36,616 nt of DNA from Thermodesulfobacterium geofontis (GTDB lineage Bacteria; Desulfobacterota; Thermodesulfobacteria; Thermodesulfobacteriales; Thermodesulfobacteriaceae), in NCBI GenBank assembly GCA_002877985.1, contig PNIK01000059.1:1-36616 (forward strand), in the 5' to 3' direction. Under the pieces are notes generated by a model. The model saw only the letters and a list, made by a program, of their open reading frames with translations. It had not been told where the DNA came from and did no database searches. Shown here piece by piece: positions 8,805-17,825 of the stretch (within the stretch, counting starts at the first letter, position 1; each line of letters opens with the position of its first letter). The position numbers were made by a program, and so were the translations under genes.

Positions 8805-10427
8805 ATGCTTAAAACACCTAAATACAAAGTAGAAAAAATTGATTCCTCAAAAAATTATAAAATCTTTTATGAATTTAGTCTTAAACCTGCAGAACTTGAA
8901 GCCTATTTAGACGAATACATTGTAGGTCAAAAAGAGGCAAAAACCATTATAGCAACCAAGATCTGTACCCATTTTCATAAAATCAAGAATTTTCTTTTAA
9001 AACCTGATAAAGAAGATCAAACTGAATTTATAAAAAATAATATTTTTATTATAGGACCAACAGGAGTTGGCAAAACTTATATGATAAAACTTATTGCTAA
9101 AAAAATTGGAGTTCCCTTTGTTAAAGGAGATGCTACTAAATTTAGTGAGACAGGTTATGTAGGAGGAGATATAGAAGATTTGATTAGAGATTTATACTGG
9201 GAAGCCAATGGGGATTTAGAGAAGGCTCAATTTGGAATAGTATTTTTAGATGAGATTGATAAAATTGCTTCTTCTGGAGAAACAATAGGTCCTGATATTT
9301 CAAGAACTGGAGTTCAAAGAGCCCTGCTAAAACCTTTAGAAGAAACTGAAGTAGAAATTAAAATTCCTCAAGAAAATTACCCCCTTTTTGAAGTTTCAGA
9401 ACCTCACGGAAAGATAAAAAGAAAAAAAATCACTCTTAATACGAAATATGTACTCTTTATTGTAAGCGGGGCATTTCAAGGATTGGAAGAGATTATCAAA
9501 AAGAGAATTAAAAAACAGGGACTTGGTTTTATTTCTGAAATAGAAAGTAAAGAAGAAATAAAGATTAATTATTTAAAATTTGTTACTCCTGAAGATTTAG
9601 TAAATTATGGATTTGAAAGGGAATTCGTGGGTAGATTTCCTGTTATTGCTATATTTGAGCCTTTAACAGAAGATGAATTATACGAAATACTTGCTAATCC
9701 AAATGATCCTATAGTAATAAATAAAAAAAGAGATTTTAAGGTTTATGAAATAGATCTTGCTTTTACAAATGATGCATTAAGAGAGATAGCTAAAATTGCT
9801 TATAAGGAAAATACAGGTGCCCGTGCCCTTGCTCGTATTTTGGAAAGAATTCTTATTCCCTTTGAAAGAACACTTCCTTCTTTATCTATCAATTTTTTGG
9901 GTGTAACTAAGGAAATTGTTGAAGATCCATATAAAGTCTTAACAGCTATAAGTAAATCTCCTTATGCTTATAAGTGGAAAGAAAATTATTATAGAGCTTT
10001 AGAGGATGAGAAAAAAAGAGTAGAAAATTACTTAACTCATAAGCAAAGATTATTTTCAAAGGACAAATTAGAAATTACGCCAAAAAGATTGGAACTTATA
10101 TTTAAATTATATAAGGAAAAAGATATAGAACTAAATCGGGCTCTGGAAGAAGTTTTATCTCTCTGGAGACAAATTAAGAATTATGAGATGGCTTTTGAAA
10201 GAAAAAACTTTTTTAAAATAATTTTTACTGAGGATGCGGTTGATACCATATTAGAAGCGGTAATTAAAAAAAATTGGGGAGTCTTTTCTTATTGTGAGAG
10301 TGTAGTGTCTAAATTGGAATATAGCCTAAATTACTTAAAGGAAATACACGGAAAAGATGTGATTTATATTAACTCTTTAGCTTTTAAGGATCCAGAAAAA
10401 TTTATAGAGAAATATCTTTTAATTTGA
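8805..10427 (+). CDS. ClpX-like AAA+ ATPase lacking the N-terminal zinc-binding domain, with C-terminal extension
   Basis: LDEYIVGQKEAKTIIATKICTHFHKIKN, GPTGVGKTYMIKLIAKKIGVPFVKGDATKFSETGYVGGDIEDLIRDL, GIVFLDEIDKIASSG, GLGF loop, FVGRFPVIAIFEPLTEDELYEIL; no CxxC zinc motif at the N-terminus. Confidence 0.85.
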   Translation: MLKTPKYKVEKIDSSKNYKIFYEFSLKPAELEAYLDEYIVGQKEAKTIIATKICTHFHKIKNFLLKPDKEDQTEFIKNNIFIIGPTGVGKTYMIKLIAKKIGVPFVKGDATKFSETGYVGGDIEDLIRDLYWEANGDLEKAQFGIVFLDEIDKIASSGETIGPDISRTGVQRALLKPLEETEVEIKIPQENYPLFEVSEPHGKIKRKKITLNTKYVLFIVSGAFQGLEEIIKKRIKKQGLGFISEIESKEEIKINYLKFVTPEDLVNYGFEREFVGRFPVIAIFEPLTEDELYEILANPNDPIVINKKRDFKVYEIDLAFTNDALREIAKIAYKENTGARALARILERILIPFERTLPSLSINFLGVTKEIVEDPYKVLTAISKSPYAYKWKENYYRALEDEKKRVENYLTHKQRLFSKDKLEITPKRLELIFKLYKEKDIELNRALEEVLSLWRQIKNYEMAFERKNFFKIIFTEDAVDTILEAVIKKNWGVFSYCESVVSKLEYSLNYLKEIHGKDVIYINSLAFKDPEKFIEKYLLI

Positions 10428-10438
10428 AAAATAATTAA

Positions 10439-10795
10439 ATGGTATATTTAGCTCTTTCAGAGAGTTTATATAATAGATTGGTTAAACTCTTACAGGATCT
10501 CAAGATTAAATACAAAGTTATTGAAGATGGTGAAACTTTGTTAGAATTAGCTAAGAAGGAAAAGCCCAAGCTTATTATATTAGAAAAAGATTTGCCTCTC
10601 CTTGATGGATTTGCAGTGACACTTTTACTGAAATCTAACGAGAAAACAAAAGAGATACCTATTTTAGCGGTTTGTAAGTGTAAATATAAAGAAGAAGAAA
10701 TAAAAGCTAAAGATTGCGGAGCTGATGATATAATATTTTGTCCTTTTGAAGAAAAGGAAATTATTGAAAAGATAGAAAAATGGCTAAAGAGGTAA
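10439..10795 (+). CDS. Stand-alone degenerate receiver-domain (pseudo-receiver) protein
   Basis: CheY-like layout (PKLIILEKDLPLLDGFAVTLLLKSNEKTKEIPILAV...KDCGADDIIFCPFEEKEI) with altered catalytic residues. Confidence 0.75.
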   Translation: MVYLALSESLYNRLVKLLQDLKIKYKVIEDGETLLELAKKEKPKLIILEKDLPLLDGFAVTLLLKSNEKTKEIPILAVCKCKYKEEEIKAKDCGADDIIFCPFEEKEIIEKIEKWLKR

Positions 10796-10802
10796 TTAAA
10801 AA

Positions 10803-11963
10803 ATGATAAGTATATCTAAACTTTATTGTGGTGCAGTTGAGGCACTTGATCATATAAGATATGGAAAGACCTCCCTTAAGGATAAAAGACCTGTAGTTGT
10901 TTGGAATGTTACTAAAGCTTGCAATTTGAAATGTATTCATTGTTATGCCAAAGCTGATAACAATCCAGCACCTGATGAACTAACTACAAAGGAAGGATTT
11001 AAACTTCTTGAAGACCTTGCTCAATTTGGTTCTCCTGTAATTCTTTTTTCTGGAGGCGAGCCTTTAGTAAGATCAGATATTCTTGATTTGATTCATAAAG
11101 CAGTAAGTTCTGGATTAAGAACAGTTATTTCTACTAACGGTATACTTATTGATGAAGCTCTTGCTAAAGAGTTAAAAAAACTTGGTGTGTCCTATGTGGG
11201 TATAAGTCTTGATGGCTGGAAGGAGGTTCATGATAGATTTAGAGGGGTAAAAGGAGCCTTTGAAAAAGTAATTTCAGCTGTATCTGCTTGCAAAAAGGAG
11301 GGACTTAAAGTTGGTTTAAGGTTTACTATGAGTAAACTTAATGCCAAGGAAATACCTAAAATTTTTGAATTGGTTGAAGAATTGGAAATTCCAAGAGTTT
11401 GTTTTTATCATCTTGTTTATTCTGGAAGGGGATCAAAACTTATAGATCAGGACCTGAGTCACGAAGAGACCCGTTATTGGGTAGATTACATTATCAGTAA
11501 AACAAAAGAATTGCACGATAAAAATTTAAAAGTTGAAGTCTTGACAGTTGATAATCATGCAGATGGACCTTATCTCTATTTAAGAATGAAAAAGGAAAAC
11601 CATCCAAAGGCAGAAGAGGTATATGAGCTTTTGAGAATAAATGGAGGGAATAATAGTGGAGTTGGAATTGGATGTATTTCTTGGGATGGATTTGTTTATG
11701 CTGATCAGTTTTGGCGTACCTATACCTTTGGAAATGTAAGAGAAAGACCTTTTAGTAAAATATGGATGGATACTTCAAATCCTCTTATGGCAAAATTAAA
11801 AGAAAAGAAAAAGTATGTAAAAGGTAGATGTGCCCAATGTAGATTTTTAGATCTCTGCGCAGGTAATTTCAGAGCAAGAGCTGAGGCTGTTACAGGAGAT
11901 ATATGGGCTCCTGATCCTGCTTGCTATTTAACTGACGAAGAGATAGGTATTTGGAAAACTTAA
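10803..11963 (+). CDS. ahbC: 12,18-didecarboxysiroheme deacetylase AhbC (radical SAM/SPASM, alternative heme biosynthesis)
   Basis: [26 protein letters not shown]-type segment [100 protein letters not shown]. Confidence 0.92.
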   Translation: MISISKLYCGAVEALDHIRYGKTSLKDKRPVVVWNVTKACNLKCIHCYAKADNNPAPDELTTKEGFKLLEDLAQFGSPVILFSGGEPLVRSDILDLIHKAVSSGLRTVISTNGILIDEALAKELKKLGVSYVGISLDGWKEVHDRFRGVKGAFEKVISAVSACKKEGLKVGLRFTMSKLNAKEIPKIFELVEELEIPRVCFYHLVYSGRGSKLIDQDLSHEETRYWVDYIISKTKELHDKNLKVEVLTVDNHADGPYLYLRMKKENHPKAEEVYELLRINGGNNSGVGIGCISWDGFVYADQFWRTYTFGNVRERPFSKIWMDTSNPLMAKLKEKKKYVKGRCAQCRFLDLCAGNFRARAEAVTGDIWAPDPACYLTDEEIGIWKT

Positions 11964-11965
11964 AA

Positions 11966-12556
11966 ATGTATAAAATAGAAAGAGCTTTAATAAGTGTTAC
12001 AGATAAAACAGGAATTGTTGAATTGGCTAAAGAACTCGAAAATTTAGCTATAGAAATTGTTTCCACGGGTGGAACAGCAAAGGTTTTAAGAGAAGGAGGT
12101 GTTAAGGTTATTGATATTTCTGAATTAACAGGATTTCCAGAAATACTTGAAGGAAGAGTAAAAACACTTCATCCTAAGGTTCACGGAGGGATTTTATTTA
12201 AAAGAGATAAAGAAGACCATATGAAAACTATTAAAAAACATAATATAAAACCTATAGATCTTATAGTGGTTAATCTTTATGCCTTTGAAAAGGTAGTCAA
12301 AACAGGAATAGATCTTGATACAGCTATAGAAAATATTGATATCGGAGGTCCAACTCTAATAAGAGCAGGAGCAAAAAATTTTAAATATGTTACTGTGGTT
12401 ATTGATCCGCAGGACTACCCTAAGGTTCTTGAAGAAATAAAAAAATATGGGAATACAACTCTAAAAACAAGATTTGAATTAGCTAAAAAGGTTTTCAAAC
12501 TAACAAGCAGTTATGATCAAATAATTTACAACTACCTTTCTAATATCAATATTTAA
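11966..12556 (+). CDS. purH: Stand-alone IMP cyclohydrolase (PurH N-terminal, MGS-like domain only)
   Basis: [115 protein letters not shown]; ends without the AICAR transformylase domain. Confidence 0.92.
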   Translation: MYKIERALISVTDKTGIVELAKELENLAIEIVSTGGTAKVLREGGVKVIDISELTGFPEILEGRVKTLHPKVHGGILFKRDKEDHMKTIKKHNIKPIDLIVVNLYAFEKVVKTGIDLDTAIENIDIGGPTLIRAGAKNFKYVTVVIDPQDYPKVLEEIKKYGNTTLKTRFELAKKVFKLTSSYDQIIYNYLSNINI

Positions 12557-13236
12557 TGTTCTGTCTTACCTTAGCAGAAAGAAATTGTAAAAATCTTTTT
12601 GAAAAAATAGAAAAAGGGTCTAAATACACCGATCTTTTTGAAATAAGAGCCGATTATCTGGAAGAACTAAATTTCTTTGAGTTGGAGAATATTCTTAAGC
12701 TTCCTTACAAATTTATATTTACTTTCAGAAGTTATGAGGAAGGAGGATATAAAAAAATTTCTGATAAAATTAAATTAGAGTGGATACTTTGGGCACTTAA
12801 AGAAAATTTCTATCTTGTTGATATAGAATGGAAATTCTTTAAAAAATTTTTTTTTCAATTTAAAGATTTAAACTTTGATAAAGCTCTTATTTCTTATCAT
12901 GATTTTAAAAATTCGCCCTTAGAAAGATATTTAATGAGATTATTACTACATATGAAAGAAAGGGGTGTTAAAAAAGCTAAAATAGTCTATATGAGTAAAA
13001 ATTTGGAAGACTCTTTAAAACTTATGAATCTTATTTTTAAAGCTAAAGAAAAAGGGATAGAATTAATAAGTTTTGGAATGGGAGAAAAAGGGAAATTAAG
13101 TAGAATTTTATCTTTATTCTGTGGATCACCCTTTACCTATGTTGTTCTTTCTAAAGATGAAGCTGTAGCACCTGGTCAGTTTGATATAAAATCAGCTATA
13201 AAAGTTTACAACCTGCTTAAAGAGATGGTAAAATAA
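12556..13236 (+). CDS. aroD: Type I 3-dehydroquinate dehydratase AroD
   Basis: FEIRADYLEEL, FIFTFRSYEEGG, ALISYHDFKNSP, KAKIVYMSKNLEDSLKLM, GKLSRILSLFCGSPFTYV; in an aro operon. Confidence 0.9.
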   Translation: MFCLTLAERNCKNLFEKIEKGSKYTDLFEIRADYLEELNFFELENILKLPYKFIFTFRSYEEGGYKKISDKIKLEWILWALKENFYLVDIEWKFFKKFFFQFKDLNFDKALISYHDFKNSPLERYLMRLLLHMKERGVKKAKIVYMSKNLEDSLKLMNLIFKAKEKGIELISFGMGEKGKLSRILSLFCGSPFTYVVLSKDEAVAPGQFDIKSAIKVYNLLKEMVK

Positions 13237-13239
13237 ATT

Positions 13240-14064
13240 ATGTATGAAGTTTATGGGGTTATTGGAGATCCAGTAAGTCACTCTTTATCTCCAATAATGC
13301 ATAACCTTGCATTCAAAGAAAAGAATGTAAAAGCAGTATATGGAGCTTTTAAAGTAAGACCCTCTGATTTAGCTAAAGCTGTAGAAGGAATAAGAGCACT
13401 TAATATTAAAGGGGTTTCTGTAACCATTCCTCACAAAGAAAAGATTATAGAATATTTAGATGAAATAGACGAAATTGCTCAGGAAATTGGAGCAGTAAAT
13501 ACTATTTTAAATAAAGAAGGAATTTTAAAAGGATTTAACACTGATTGGATAGGAGTTTTAAAGGCTTTTGAAGAAAATGGGGTTAAACTTAAAGATAAAA
13601 AAGTAGTTGTTATAGGAGCAGGGGGTGCTTCAAAAGCTGTAATTTATGCTCTTATAAAAGGAGGAGCTAAGAAAATATATGTTTATAACCGTACCTTTGA
13701 AAAAGCTAAACTTTTAGAAAAAAAATTTAAAATAACTGCCAAACCTTGGGAAGAACTTAAAAAGGCAGATGGAGATATTATTATTCAGGCAACTAGTGTA
13801 GGTTTGAAATCCTGGGAAACTCCAGTTGGAGAAGAAATAATTTCCCGATTTAAAGTTGCTATGGATATAGTTTATTTACCTTTAAAAACAAAATTTTTAT
13901 CTCTTGCAGAAAGGTATGGCAAAATAATTGATGGATTGCAAATGCTTCTTTATCAAGGAGTAGAACAATTTAAAATTTGGACAGGCATGGAACCCCCCTT
14001 AGAATTAATGAAAAAAGCTATATATGAAGAAGCCAAGAATTTGGAAAAGGAAATTTTAAAATGA
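13240..14064 (+). CDS. aroE: Shikimate dehydrogenase AroE
   Basis: YGVIGDPVSHSLSPIMHN, GVSVTIPHKEKIIEYLDEID, GAVNTI, GFNTDWIGVLKAFEE, VIGAGGASKAVIYAL. Confidence 0.95.
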   Translation: MYEVYGVIGDPVSHSLSPIMHNLAFKEKNVKAVYGAFKVRPSDLAKAVEGIRALNIKGVSVTIPHKEKIIEYLDEIDEIAQEIGAVNTILNKEGILKGFNTDWIGVLKAFEENGVKLKDKKVVVIGAGGASKAVIYALIKGGAKKIYVYNRTFEKAKLLEKKFKITAKPWEELKKADGDIIIQATSVGLKSWETPVGEEIISRFKVAMDIVYLPLKTKFLSLAERYGKIIDGLQMLLYQGVEQFKIWTGMEPPLELMKKAIYEEAKNLEKEILK

Positions 14065-15338
14065 ATTCAAAGGAAATAAAACCTTTAAAAAATTTAAAAA
14101 AAATCAGTTTTAAACTTCCTACTTCTAAAAGCTTAACCCAGAGAGCTCTTATATGTAGTGCCCTTGCTCAAGGGATTTCCAAAATTATTAATCCTTTGAT
14201 AAGTGAAGATACCCTTTTATTAAAGGAAGCTTTAAAAGCTGTGGGAGTAAATATAAAAGAGAAAAAAAATATATGGGAGGTGGAAGGAAAATATCCACCT
14301 CTTCTCTTAGGAAAGAAAATTTATTTAGGAAATAATGGAACAGGTGCGAGATTTTTAACAGCTTTAGCCTCGCTTGGTAAAGGTTCTTATGTGGAAATTT
14401 ATGGGAAACCAAGACTTCATGAAAGACCTATGGGACTTTTAATTGAGAGTTTAAAAAAACTTTCTGCAAATATAGAATGTCTTGAGAAAGAAGGTTTTTT
14501 ACCAATAAGAATTAAGGAATCAATCCTTGTTTCTCGTGATATTTTCCTTCCCGGGAATATAAGTAGTCAGTTTATTTCTGCACTTCTGCTTATAGGACCC
14601 TATCTACCTAAAGGATTAAAACTTATTATTGAAGGAGAGGTTCTTTCAAAAGCTTATATAGATCTTACTCTTGATGTGATGAAATCTTTTGGAGTAGAGG
14701 TTAAGTTTTTTGAAAATATTTTTGAGGTTTCCAAATCTAATTATGTAGCTACAGTCTATGAGGTTGAAGCAGATGCATCTACAGCCTCTTATTTTTTAGC
14801 TATACCTCTTATTCTAAGTAAAGGCGAAATTATTATAAAAAATTATAATCCCTGTTCAAAACAAGGAGATGTAAAATTTTTAGATTATATAAAGAAAATG
14901 GGTGCAGAGATAGAAATTTTAAAACCTTTAGGAATTAAAGTTAAATTTGAGGGAGTACCTAAAGGTATTGAGGTTGACCTTGGTGATACTCCTGATCTAT
15001 TTCCCACCATGTGTATTTTAGGAGCAGTTGCAGAAGGGAAAACAATCCTTAAAGGTGCTCCCCATCTTCGTTATAAAGAAACAGATCGCATTAAAGCTAT
15101 GGTTACAGAATTAAAAAAACTTGGGGTCAAAGCAGAGGAATTGCCAGATGGAGCTATAATTGAAGGAACTAGAGAATTTAAAAAAGGAATTATTATTAAC
15201 ACCTATGATGACCACCGTATTGCCATGTCTTTTGCTATTCTGGGATTAAAAACAGGAGGTATAAAAATAAAAAGTCCTGAATGTGTAGCTAAGTCCTTCC
15301 CGGAATTTTGGGATTATATAGAAAAACTTTATGAATAA
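14061..15338 (+). CDS. aroA: 3-phosphoshikimate 1-carboxyvinyltransferase (EPSP synthase) AroA
   Basis: LPTSKSLTQRALICSALAQG, LGNNGTGARFLTALASL, ISSQFISALLLIGPYL, RYKETDRIKAMVTEL, TYDDHRIAMSFAILGL; ATGA overlap with aroE. Confidence 0.95.
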   Translation: MNSKEIKPLKNLKKISFKLPTSKSLTQRALICSALAQGISKIINPLISEDTLLLKEALKAVGVNIKEKKNIWEVEGKYPPLLLGKKIYLGNNGTGARFLTALASLGKGSYVEIYGKPRLHERPMGLLIESLKKLSANIECLEKEGFLPIRIKESILVSRDIFLPGNISSQFISALLLIGPYLPKGLKLIIEGEVLSKAYIDLTLDVMKSFGVEVKFFENIFEVSKSNYVATVYEVEADASTASYFLAIPLILSKGEIIIKNYNPCSKQGDVKFLDYIKKMGAEIEILKPLGIKVKFEGVPKGIEVDLGDTPDLFPTMCILGAVAEGKTILKGAPHLRYKETDRIKAMVTELKKLGVKAEELPDGAIIEGTREFKKGIIINTYDDHRIAMSFAILGLKTGGIKIKSPECVAKSFPEFWDYIEKLYE

Positions 15339-15852
15339 AATTATTTTGATCGGGTTTAGGTGTGTTGGAAAAACTACAATTGGAAAAAGATTAGCAGAAA
15401 TATTAAATTGGGAGTTTTTAGATCTTGATATTCTTATTCAAGAAAAATTCGGGAAAACTATAAAGGAAATAGTAGAAGAAAGAGGATGGGAATACTTTAG
15501 AAAAATAGAAAAGGAAGAGATGAAAAAATTTGAAAAACTTAAAAATGCAGTAATAGCTCTTGGAGGTGGGAGTGTTATTCATAAAGAGGAGATGGAAGGG
15601 CTTTTAAAAGATAGTTTAGTAGTGTGGCTATATTCTTCACCTGAAGTTATCTTAAAGAGGATGAAAGAAGATGAAAAAACTTTTTATCAAAGACCAGCTC
15701 TTAAAAATTTAGACTTAGAAAAAGAAATAAACGAGATTTTAGAGGAAAGAATACCTTTATATGAAAGGTTTTCTCATTTTAGGCTAAATACAGATAAAAT
15801 AAGCATAGAAGAAGCAGCAAAAAAAATTTTAGAAAAACTAAATAAGAGGTAA
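15331..15852 (+). CDS. aroK: Shikimate kinase
   Basis: IILIGFRCVGKTTIGKRLAEILNWEFLDLDILIQEKFGKTIKEIVEERGWEYFRKIE, VIALGGGSV; 8-nt overlap with aroA. Confidence 0.93.
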   Translation: MNKIILIGFRCVGKTTIGKRLAEILNWEFLDLDILIQEKFGKTIKEIVEERGWEYFRKIEKEEMKKFEKLKNAVIALGGGSVIHKEEMEGLLKDSLVVWLYSSPEVILKRMKEDEKTFYQRPALKNLDLEKEINEILEERIPLYERFSHFRLNTDKISIEEAAKKILEKLNKR

Positions 15853-15855
15853 AAA

Positions 15856-16518
15856 ATGAAAATAGAAAGATTAATAGTAGGTCCTTTAGAGGTTTGTTGT
15901 TATATAATTTATTGTTCCCAAACTAAGGAGGGAGTTATTATTGATCCAGGTGATGCTGATCCAAGAATTTTAGAAAAAATAGAAGGGCTATCTTTAAAAA
16001 TTGTAGCTATTTTAGGAACCCATGCTCACCCTGATCATGTGGCTGGTGTTGAATACTTAAGAAAAGAATTAAAAGCTCCCTATTTAGTACATAAATTAGA
16101 TGAGGAATTTTTTAAAGATCCAGCTAATTTTTCTATGTTTAAATCCTGGGGGTTTAGTGAAAATCCAAAAGCAGATAAAGTTTTTGAAGAAGGTGATATA
16201 ATTAAATTTGGTAAAAAATACTTAAGAGTAATTCATACACCAGGTCATTCTCCTGGTTCAAGCTGTTTTTATAATGAAAAATACAAGGTACTTTTTACAG
16301 GAGATACTTTATTTGTAGAAGCTGTAGGAAGAGCTGATCTTTCTGGAGGAAACTATTTTCAAATGATAGATTCTATAATGAAAAAACTTCTAATTCTTCC
16401 TGATGATACCAAAATCTATCCAGGGCATGACTATGGACCAAAACCTACTTCAACTATAGGAGAAGAAAAGAAAAATAACCCCTTTCTGCAAGAATTTTTA
16501 AGCTCTTCCTATTCCTGA
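15856..16518 (+). CDS. MBL-fold metallohydrolase (hydroxyacylglutathione hydrolase-like)
   Basis: GTHAHPDHVAGVEYL, VIHTPGHSPGSSCFYN, VLFTGDTLFVEAVGRADLSGG, IYPGHDYGP. Confidence 0.92.
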   Translation: MKIERLIVGPLEVCCYIIYCSQTKEGVIIDPGDADPRILEKIEGLSLKIVAILGTHAHPDHVAGVEYLRKELKAPYLVHKLDEEFFKDPANFSMFKSWGFSENPKADKVFEEGDIIKFGKKYLRVIHTPGHSPGSSCFYNEKYKVLFTGDTLFVEAVGRADLSGGNYFQMIDSIMKKLLILPDDTKIYPGHDYGPKPTSTIGEEKKNNPFLQEFLSSSYS

Positions 16519-17805
16519 ATAGCTGAAACCAAGTTTCTTTACTATGGAAGGTTCATATATGTTTCTCATATCTATAAGGATAGGGGTTTTCATTACCTTT
16601 TTAATTTGAGAAAGATCAAGAAAGCGAAACTCATTCCATTCAGTAAGAATTACTATAGCATCTGAATCTTTTGCACACTCTAAAGGGGTACTTGAATATT
16701 CTATTTCCCAATTTCCTACAGTGTTTTTAAATTCTTCTATTGCTACAGGATCATATACTTTAACTTTAGCACCTTTTTTTATAAGTTCTGGGATTATAAC
16801 AAGTGCAGGGCTTTCTCTTACATCACTGGTATTTGGTTTAAAGGAAAGACCAAAGATAGATATAGTTTTTCCTGAAAGATCTTCTAAAAATATTTCTAAC
16901 TTTTCAATCGCTCTTAGTTTCTGTTTTTCATTAACCTCAAGAACAGCTTCTAAAATTTTAAAGGGAGAGCTTATGGATCTTCCGTGATGAACAAGGGCTT
17001 TAACATCTTTTGGGAAACAGGAACCTCCAAATCCTGGTCCTGGATTTAAAAATTTAACTCCAATTCTTGGATCAAGTCCCATTCCTTTAGCAACTACAGT
17101 TACATCAGCTCCTACCTTTTCACAAAAATTGGCTATCTCGTTTATAAAAGTAATTTTAGTTGCCAAAAAGGCATTGGAAGCATATTTAATAAGCTCTGCT
17201 GTTTCAAGATTGGTAATAATAAAAGGTGTTTCAGCTAAATAAAGGGGGCGATAAATATCCTTAATAATAGCAATGGCATAGGCACTTTCTCCACCTATTA
17301 TAACTCTATCTGGATGCATAAAATCTTCTACAGCAGCTCCTTCTCTCAAAAATTCAGGATTAGAAATAATATCTACTGCAACATCACTTTTTTTATTAGC
17401 ATCAATCAAAGATTTTATCCAGCGATTTGTACCTACAGGAACAGTACTTTTAGTAACAATTACTTTATATTCATCAATTACCTCTGCTAAAGAGAGAGCA
17501 ACCTCTTTAATCTGACTTAAATCTGCAGAACCATCAGGATTAGAAGGAGTACCTACACAAATGAAAATTACCAAAGAATTTTTTACTGCCTCTTCAAGAT
17601 TGGTGGTAAAATAAAGCCTTTCAGCTTTGATATTTTTTTTGACTAACTCCTCAAGTCCTGGTTCATAAAAAGGTATTTCTCCTTTTTTTAATTTTTCAAT
17701 TTTTTCTTTATCCTTATCTACACAAATAACTCTCATTCCAAAATCTGCAAGACAGGCTCCTGATACTAATCCCACATATCCTGCACCAATTACCGCAATA
17801 TGCAT
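16498..17805 (-). CDS. ugd: UDP-glucose 6-dehydrogenase
   Basis: MHIAVIGAGYVGLVSGACLADFGMRVICVD, VTKSTVPVGT, NPEFLREGAAVEDFMHPDRVIIGG, GPGFGGSCFPKDVKAL, SIFGLSFKPNTSDVRESPAL. Confidence 0.95.
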   Translation of the reverse strand: MHIAVIGAGYVGLVSGACLADFGMRVICVDKDKEKIEKLKKGEIPFYEPGLEELVKKNIKAERLYFTTNLEEAVKNSLVIFICVGTPSNPDGSADLSQIKEVALSLAEVIDEYKVIVTKSTVPVGTNRWIKSLIDANKKSDVAVDIISNPEFLREGAAVEDFMHPDRVIIGGESAYAIAIIKDIYRPLYLAETPFIITNLETAELIKYASNAFLATKITFINEIANFCEKVGADVTVVAKGMGLDPRIGVKFLNPGPGFGGSCFPKDVKALVHHGRSISSPFKILEAVLEVNEKQKLRAIEKLEIFLEDLSGKTISIFGLSFKPNTSDVRESPALVIIPELIKKGAKVKVYDPVAIEEFKNTVGNWEIEYSSTPLECAKDSDAIVILTEWNEFRFLDLSQIKKVMKTPILIDMRNIYEPSIVKKLGFSYSGIGRA

Positions 17806-17825
17806 AAGTTAAACCTCAATTGAGT

